Both the position numbers and the translations under genes were made by a program. A stretch of 64,000 nucleotides of DNA from Cladochytrium replicatum (Eukaryota; Chytridiomycota; Chytridiomycetes; Cladochytriales; Cladochytriaceae), in NCBI GenBank assembly GCA_025526935.1, contig JAHLKD010000039.1, forward strand, positions 340,167 to 404,166. Reading direction: 5' to 3'. The notes below the pieces were generated by a model that saw nothing but the letters and a program-made list of their open reading frames with translations, was not told where the DNA came from and did not search any database. Below, in pieces: positions 57,594 through 64,000 of the stretch. Within the stretch, counting starts at the first letter, position 1. Each line of letters begins with the position of its first letter.

Positions 57594-58557
57594 TCAAGAT
57601 AGTATATTAAGTGAAGACTGACTGACTAGCCCCAACGAGCCCCTGTGTTTAAGGTATAATTTACTTCCAAGAGGTTTAGTTAAGATGTCCGCGATCATAT
57701 CAGAAGTATCCATATGGTGTAACTCCTGATGTTTCTGTTCAACTTGGAGATTCACAAATCTCTCGCGAACGTCCATGTTTTTAGTCCGTTTGTTGTTGAA
57801 CAGATTGTTTGCGATAGACTCGGTGGATTGATTGTCTTGCCATAAACGGAGCGGATTGAACGACGTAATTCCGATACCCGTCATAAGATTTTTCATCCAC
57901 TTCATCTCACGCGATAGTTCGTTCAGCGCATACAGTTCGGCTTCCGACGACGAGGCTGCAATAGTCTGTTGTCGAATCGACTGCCAACTGATTGCCGCAT
58001 TAGCGAACATTACCACGTAACCGGTTCGTGAGTATCTATCTGCATCGCCCGCCCAGTCTGCATCGGCATAACCTTGTGGGTTGTTAGCCGAATCAAACAT
58101 GTAGAGACCGTCGGGTCTTAGCATCGGAGACGTGATACCAGTCCGTGTATAGTGTAAACCGTAATCCCAAGTACTGAGTAAATATCGTTTTAATCGATAG
58201 AGAGCCTTTGATTCTGACTGTCGAGGATCAATCTGATGTTGTGCCAAAATATTGACTGCGTATGAAATATCCGGTCGTGTCTTAGTCGCCACGTACGATA
58301 TCTTCATTAACATTGATCGAAATTGTGTTGCCTCGGCATCGGACAGTGTTGGTGTGGTCTCATCAAAGATATATGATTTTGACATCGGTGTTTTGGTCGG
58401 TTTGATGTTGGTACCCCATAAATTCACTTCTTCGAGAATCTTCTTTACGTACAATGCATTGCTAAGGAAATATCCTTCCGTTGTATATCATCGACATGAA
58501 CGGTAGTGTGTTCGCGGGTATTATTTGTTGGATTGTATCGCCAGAAATGACAGATGT
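57594..58557 (-). pseudogene. Copia family 1 RT end and RNase H, inverted segment
   Basis: The minus-strand frame 57594-58454 reads from RPDISYAVNILAQHQIDPRQ through YADADWAGDADRYSRTGYVV to DMIADILTKPLGSKLYL and its natural stop. Near 58484 an internal deletion of more than 300 bases joins to upstream RT sequence. The segment ends at 58557 with the reverse complement of the sequence at which the plus-strand pol stops (56868), suggesting inversion. Confidence 0.82.
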
Positions 58558-59083
58558 CGCCACAGGCTCTTTGAATTGTGCAAACAATTCAAATATACTG
58601 TCGTTTCGGCTTTTATAATTAACCTGTGGCTAAAGATATATGGAAATATCTAATATAAACATTATTCTCTCGAATAGAGAGATATAGATCCCAGTGATCG
58701 TTCACAATAACCATTGTGAGCAGAACATGAAGATTAGCTATAATCTTGTCTACAATGACATGTTCTCTATGAGAAATAAGTGTGTAGTACCTTGCATTAG
58801 TATCATACGAGATGTACTCGAGTATGATATAACTGTCAGCAGCAAACTGATTAGCATCACATTCTTTCTCAAACGCGTGATCACTCTCAGAACTCTACTA
58901 GATTCCAATGAGTAAAGGAGGATGTCTTCATGACCAATAGTTAGAAATGCCAGTTCTTTCATGTAATGTATGATTACGCATGAACTTGTCCCAGACGTCT
59001 CTGGTAAGGCTATTTCCCCTCAGTGTCGGTAGCGGATGAAGACTGGAGTAGCTAGTTCCATAAATGTGCATGCATCAACACCG
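58557..59083 (-). repeat. Inverted copy of 45491-46066 (LTR-like plus hAT end)
   Basis: The reverse complement of this stretch matches 45491-46066, from the LTR-like GCCACAGGCTC end to the hAT TGTTGATGCATG. The arm at 45491 is about 50 bp longer because of its tandem duplication. At 59083 it joins plus-strand gag. Confidence 0.82.
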
Positions 59084-60095
59084 AGGAAAAGCTTTCAACC
59101 CAACCGGCTGAAGCTGTTATTCACGAACTTCTCACTCGAGTTTGCTCAAAGATCGGTGAACCTGATATCAATCTACAATCCTTTTCGATTTTACTCAGAG
59201 ACATCTCAATGGACACTTTCACAAAGTATGAACCTGATCTACTTGATGATGAGGATGATTCTGGTCAGAAGATACAATCAGAACACCATTACCTGAGAAC
59301 AATGCAGAACTTACTTGCTGAGATGAGAGAAATCATTCAAATGGATGTAACTCGCGATTACACTCCTTCAGATTCACCTCAAATCAAAGGCAAAGCCGTG
59401 CGAGCAAAGACCAAAAGACTACCGAAAGCTCGTGCTGCTCATGAGGTTTGTGTTTTACATCCCAACTCTTCTCATTCTTCTGCAGAGTGTAAACAACTCA
59501 AATATTTGATTGAGAAACATGCTTCCTCACATAAAGGAAATGCCAACAGTAAGACTGCAAACAATCGTGCCGCATCAAAATCAAAGGATGCGAAGAACAA
59601 CAAATTCTCTTGCGATTTCTGTGGCAAATCTGGCCACACGCAGAATTTCTGCAGGAAACGCAAACTAGCCAAAAGTTTGAATGATGAGGAATGGAAACAG
59701 ATAAAAGCATCTCGTGCTTCCTCCTCAACATCCCAGAACATGGATATCGATTCTCAGGAATCAGAACCTTCCAGCAAGGTACAATCCATCAAATCCTTCT
59801 CTTCAATATTCAAAGCTAATAATATTGTGGATTTTACACATCCCTCTATTATCACAGCATTGAAGAGTACCAACTGCAATCTACACGTAAATGCCAAACC
59901 TCTCGGTTTGATTGACTCTGGTGCTACTGCTTGGATGACTCCAGACAGACATGCATTCAAGAATTTATTTTACGTTAATGATGCAGGAGATGTTTACTTG
60001 GCAGACAATCATCCCATTCCTATTAAAGGCTATGGAGATATTGCACTTGTTTTGTCAAATGGTTCAATAAAACACATTCAAAATGCACATTTTGT
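59084..60095 (+). pseudogene. Copia gag-protease remnant, subfamily A (second copy)
   Basis: Nearly identical to 46875-47885: knuckle CDFCGKSGHTQNFC and protease LIDSGATAWMT, here without the TAG. It begins inside Gag (TEEKLSTQPAEAVIHEL) and is cut at 60095 by the LTR at 60096. Truncated at both ends. Confidence 0.85.
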
Positions 60096-60694
60096 TGTTG
60101 AACAAAGCTGTGGTCTGGATCCTCAGGTTGTGTGTGTTGCTAATTCACGGATTAATGTTTCTAAGAGATGAATAAAGAAGATTGCGAGTCACAAGTACTA
60201 GCGCAAGAGAATGCTCCTTGTGTGTATCGCCACAGGCTCCTTAAATAAGTGTACTGTCGTTTTGGCTTTTCCTTCCGGAAGATCTGGATCGAAGCGATAA
60301 GGTTTGACTCTTCTTCTCACAGGCGTAGCGAAGCATAATCATGCTAAGCTGTGCGTGAGATCTAGCTCTCCTCAACAGGATTGTTCTCACACATGATTCC
60401 CACGAACGCGTTAATCATATGTAAACCTTTGCTGTGATCTGATCCGGGCTTCACTTCTACAAGTGGATGATAGAAAAGTAATGACAGTTTACTATACCTA
60501 TGGCTGCAATAAATATAACCCATGAAGAAATAACCGGAGGTATCCAAACTCGTAATAGATCATCATCTATATGCTTTAGTTCAATAGTTAGAAATGTTGC
60601 TCAGTGAAGAGTGACATTTCTGTATATCGGGCGTTTGTGTTTTTGTACTATCAATGACTGGATTGGCCAAGTCCATCAATCGAAATACTTAACA
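60096..60694 (-). repeat. LTR of copia family 1 (fourth copy)
   Basis: About 599 bp, TGTTGAACAAAG...CGAAATACTTAACA, followed by the pyrimidine run of the polypurine tract. It is the 3' LTR of the minus-strand element running to the right edge. Confidence 0.9.
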
Positions 60695-60821
60695 CACCCC
60701 CTCAGTCATTAGATAGGTACAACCGAGAGTATCACTCAACCGATCATAACTTTCTGTAAATGCTGAAGTTGATATTCTATTGAAATAAAGGTGAGTTGTA
60801 TGGACATCGCCAGCCGGTCGT

Positions 60822-63800
60822 TCAAGATAGTATATTAAGTGAAGACTGACTGACTAGCCCCAACGAGCCCCTGTGTTTAAGGTATAATTTACTTCCAAGA
60901 GGTTTAGTTAAGATGTCCGCGATCATATCAGAAGTATCCATATGGTGTAACTCCTGATGTTTCTGTTCAACTTGGAGATTCACAAATCTCTCGCGAACGT
61001 CCATGTGTTTAGTCCGTTTGTTGTTGAACAGATTGCTTGCGATAGACTTGGTGGATTGATTGTCTTGCCATAAACGGAGCGGATTGAACGACGTAATTCC
61101 GATACCCGTCATAAGATTTTTCATCCACTTCATCTCACGCGATAGTTCGTTCAGCGCATACAGTTCGGCTTCCGACGACGAGGCTGCAATAGTCTGTTGT
61201 CGAATCGACTGCCAACTGATTGCCGCATTAGCGAACATTACCACGTAACCGGTTCGTGAGTATCTATCTGCATCGCCCGCCCAGTCTGCATCGGCATAAC
61301 CTTGTGGGTTGTTAGCCGAATCAAACATGTAGAGACCGTCGGGTCTTAGCATCGGAGACGTGATACCAGTCCGTGTATAGTGTAAACCGTAATCCCAAGT
61401 ACCGAGTAAATATCGTTTTAATCGATAGAGAGCCTTTGATTCTGACTGTCGAGGATCAATCTGATGTTGTGCCAAAATATTGACTGCGTATGAAATATCC
61501 GGTCGTGTCTTAGTCGCCACGTACGATATCTTCATTAACATTGATCGAAATTGTGTTGCCTCGGCATTGGACAGTGTTGGTGTGGTCTCATCAAAGATAT
61601 ATGATTTCGACATCGGTGTTTTGGTCGGTTTGATGTTGGTACCCCATAAATTCGCTTCTTCGAGAATCTTCTTTACGAACAATGCATTACTAAGGAAATA
61701 TCCTTCCGTTGTCTGCAATAACTCCATTTTCAGAATCCATTTCGCCTTCGAAGTACTGCCTACTGTGAACGAAGTTTCCAAATCGGTCTGAAACCGATGA
61801 TATGCGTTTGGATCTGTGGAAAAATGTAGTATATCATCGACATGAACGGTAGTGTGTTCGCGGGTATTATTTGTTGGATTGTATCGCCAGAAATGACAGA
61901 TGTCTGCAATATTCCGCACGAAACCAACACTGAGATATTGTTTCCAAAGAGTTTTGTACCATTCTCGAGCTGCCTGGTGTAGACCGTACAGACTTTTGAT
62001 AAGTCTGCAGACGATGGGTCGATTTTGGAAATCTACTCGTCCGAAACCATGAGGGAGTTCGACGTAGTTCTCTTCTTCCAGTATCGCATTGAGATATGCA
62101 CCCTTGATATCAAACTGGAATATGATCATGCCGACTAATGCTGCTAATGCAATCAGAAAACGGATCGTGGACGTTTTCGTAACTGGAGAATAGGTTTCAT
62201 CGAAATCCAATCCTTCAATTTGTGAAAATCCTCGTACGACCCAACGTGCTTTGAATCGAGTAATATTGCCATGTTCGTCAAGCTTATATGTGAAAACCCA
62301 TTTGCCCGATAATAAATTCCGTCCATCAGGTAAAAACGTTTCGGCCCAAGTATTGTTGCCGACTAGTTGTGTGACTTCCTCCTTCATCGCCGCTAACCAG
62401 AATGGAGCCTCATCGGATCGTGATAAAGCCTCACGAAGAGTCTTTGGTGCAGTCCGTATATTTCCATTCGCAATTGGTTGTGTTGGATATGAGGAATCGG
62501 CCTTCAGGGTCCAATCGATATTAGGAACGGACCGGGTAAACAAGGAATTTTGTTTCCTTTTGGCGTTCGACAAATTTGCACTTGCTTGACGTTTTCGTTT
62601 TCTTGCTGCATACGCTTCGTCGACATCTTCTCCAATGAATTGAAGATCACTTTCGAGTTGTGCATCATATTCCTCTACAGGAGATACGGAAGACAAATTC
62701 GGAGATTCTTCAGTAATGGATTGTTGAGTCGATAAATCAGCATTTGGATCATAATCAGCATCGTCTGGGTCATCATCGTCTAGTCCATGTAAATGTTCAA
62801 CAACATGCATGTCACCGGCTTCTTCTAAGCGGTAATATATGGGGTCGTCGTTTATATCCTCATCGATTTCTTCGTCTGCAACGGTAGAAATCGGGAAATT
62901 GTCTGAGACAAACTCAACAGTCGTCTCTTGCACCCCCTGATCCCCGGTTGGTATTTGATCAACATCGAAATATGTCCCGGCCTTCAGTGGATATTGTACC
63001 GTAAGATCGTCGAGTAACTGTCGGGTAGGATTATAACCAACAAAAACTCCCTCGTGGAACGTAACATGGAAGTATTCGCCTATTGTGTTTGTCCGAAAAT
63101 TGAGTGCTATGACGATCTTCAGGTCTTCACCCTTGTATCCGAGAAACAGACCTAGTTCAGACTTGTCTCGGATTCTGCGCGCCAACCTTTGTTCGTGTGA
63201 GATCCACAAACTAACGAGTGTTCCAAAGGCGTGGATAGTTGCCAAATCTATCCGCTTGTCAAGGTAAGCACAGTACGGAATCGCATTCACAGCTGAATGG
63301 AAAGTAGCGTTCTTGACGACCGCAGCGTATAGGATGGAGAGTTGCACGAATTGAAGTGTTCGTGGTAGTCCAGCTTGTAGCAGCATCGCGTCCGACATAT
63401 ACTTGATCGATTGTATATTCCGCTCTGATAGACCATCGAGTTCCTTTACTGACGGAGGAGCTGGGTGGACGCGGATGCGAGGAATCTTGGTATTGCACCA
63501 TTGGATCAACCGTTTCGTAATCAATTCTCCTGAATCGGAACGTAGTTCAGCAACGTGTAATGGGTGATTGCGATTTTCCACATCAGCGATATGTCGAATC
63601 ATACTATCCACCGCATCACTCTTTCGATTCAGGAAGTAGATTGTGATGAAACGAGGTTGTTCGTCGACAATGATCTGCCAATATCTCTTCTTCTGTCCGT
63701 CGTAGATTAAACGTACGACATCGGAAAACAGACGGAAAGTTTCCTCGGAGCTCGACTTATTGTAGAATAAATCGGCTTCTGCTTCAGCTTCGTGCGACTA

Positions 63801-64000
63801 CAGACCAAACAATTCTGCATAATTGATTTGTTGACAAGATTGAATGCATCCGGTTCAATCTTGGGCATTTTGATGTTGAGCTTCTCTGCCGTTCGAAAGA
63901 TCGTCCGTAAGTGGATGTGACCAACTGCTGGTGTAACTTTGCAAGTTCGTGTACTGTCACTGGCGATAAGTTGGTGCTCACTCCAACTGTATCTTGAGAT
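60822..64000 (-). pseudogene. Copia family 1 pol, longest copy, partial at window edge
   Basis: A 929-codon minus-strand frame (63611-60822) covers late integrase (LRSDSGELITKRLIQWCNTK), the linker, reverse transcriptase (VVRGFSQIEGLDFDETYSPV, TVHVDDILHFST) and RNase H, ending naturally at KHRGSLGLVSQSSLNILS. Upstream, one-base deletions near 63738 and 63927, relative to the plus-strand copy at 49550-49760, shift the integrase frame, so this copy also seems inactive. The 5' part lies beyond the window. Confidence 0.88.

Noticed and set aside
57594-60694. Reading the family 1 LTRs at 56869 and 60096 as two ends of one element
   Set aside because: Both have the polypurine tract on their right side, so both are 3' LTRs; the internal order (RNase H, inverted LTR-like piece, gag in the other orientation) does not fit one element.

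Overview
The window is nuclear DNA from a fungus, probably an early-diverging zoosporic (chytrid-like) lineage. The evidence is genes split by many short introns (about 40-60 nt, nearly all GT-AG), fungal-type housekeeping genes (DEF1, PAN6, HAP2, NCA2), a TKL-type kinase fused to a RhoGEF, a Treslin-like replication gene that appears to carry a minor-spliceosome (U12) AT-AC intron, and a fragment resembling the ciliary protein CEP19. No species is assigned; this is inference from gene content.

Left part (1-35650), host genes. In order: the end of a GPI-anchored-type surface protein (+); DEF1, RNA polymerase II degradation factor (+); RFA2, replication protein A 32 kDa subunit (+); PAN6, pantoate-beta-alanine ligase (+); a gene-poor 4.5 kb stretch with only weak, degenerate coding signals; HAP2/NF-YA (-); a 2 kb non-coding stretch with three imperfect palindromic repeats; a 1640-residue kinase-RhoGEF fusion (-); SKP1 (+); NCA2 (-); a 1390-residue Treslin/Sld3-like protein (-); a cyclin K/T-like protein (+), divergent from the previous gene; and an unrecognised 447-residue protein (+). 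Several act in replication initiation and repair, transcription elongation and ubiquitin turnover, but they show no operon-like logic; they are independent eukaryotic genes, some in divergent pairs.

Right part (36480-64000), mobile DNA. It starts with a hAT transposase relic and a roughly 96-bp minisatellite. Then comes a 2.8 kb non-autonomous LTR element with identical-looking LTRs and a 5-bp target duplication; it carries an antisense CEP19-like fragment and an extra 69-bp LTR piece. From 40855 to the end there is a nest of Ty1/copia elements: one old family with four LTR copies and several broken gag/pol segments in both orientations, interrupted at 50214 by a second, intact copia element (5.26 kb, 1420-residue Gag-Pol, LTRs that look identical). 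The old-family copies show chimerism, an inversion, frameshifts and stops.

All exon boundaries were read by eye from splice signals and reading-frame continuity; none was checked against transcripts or databases.
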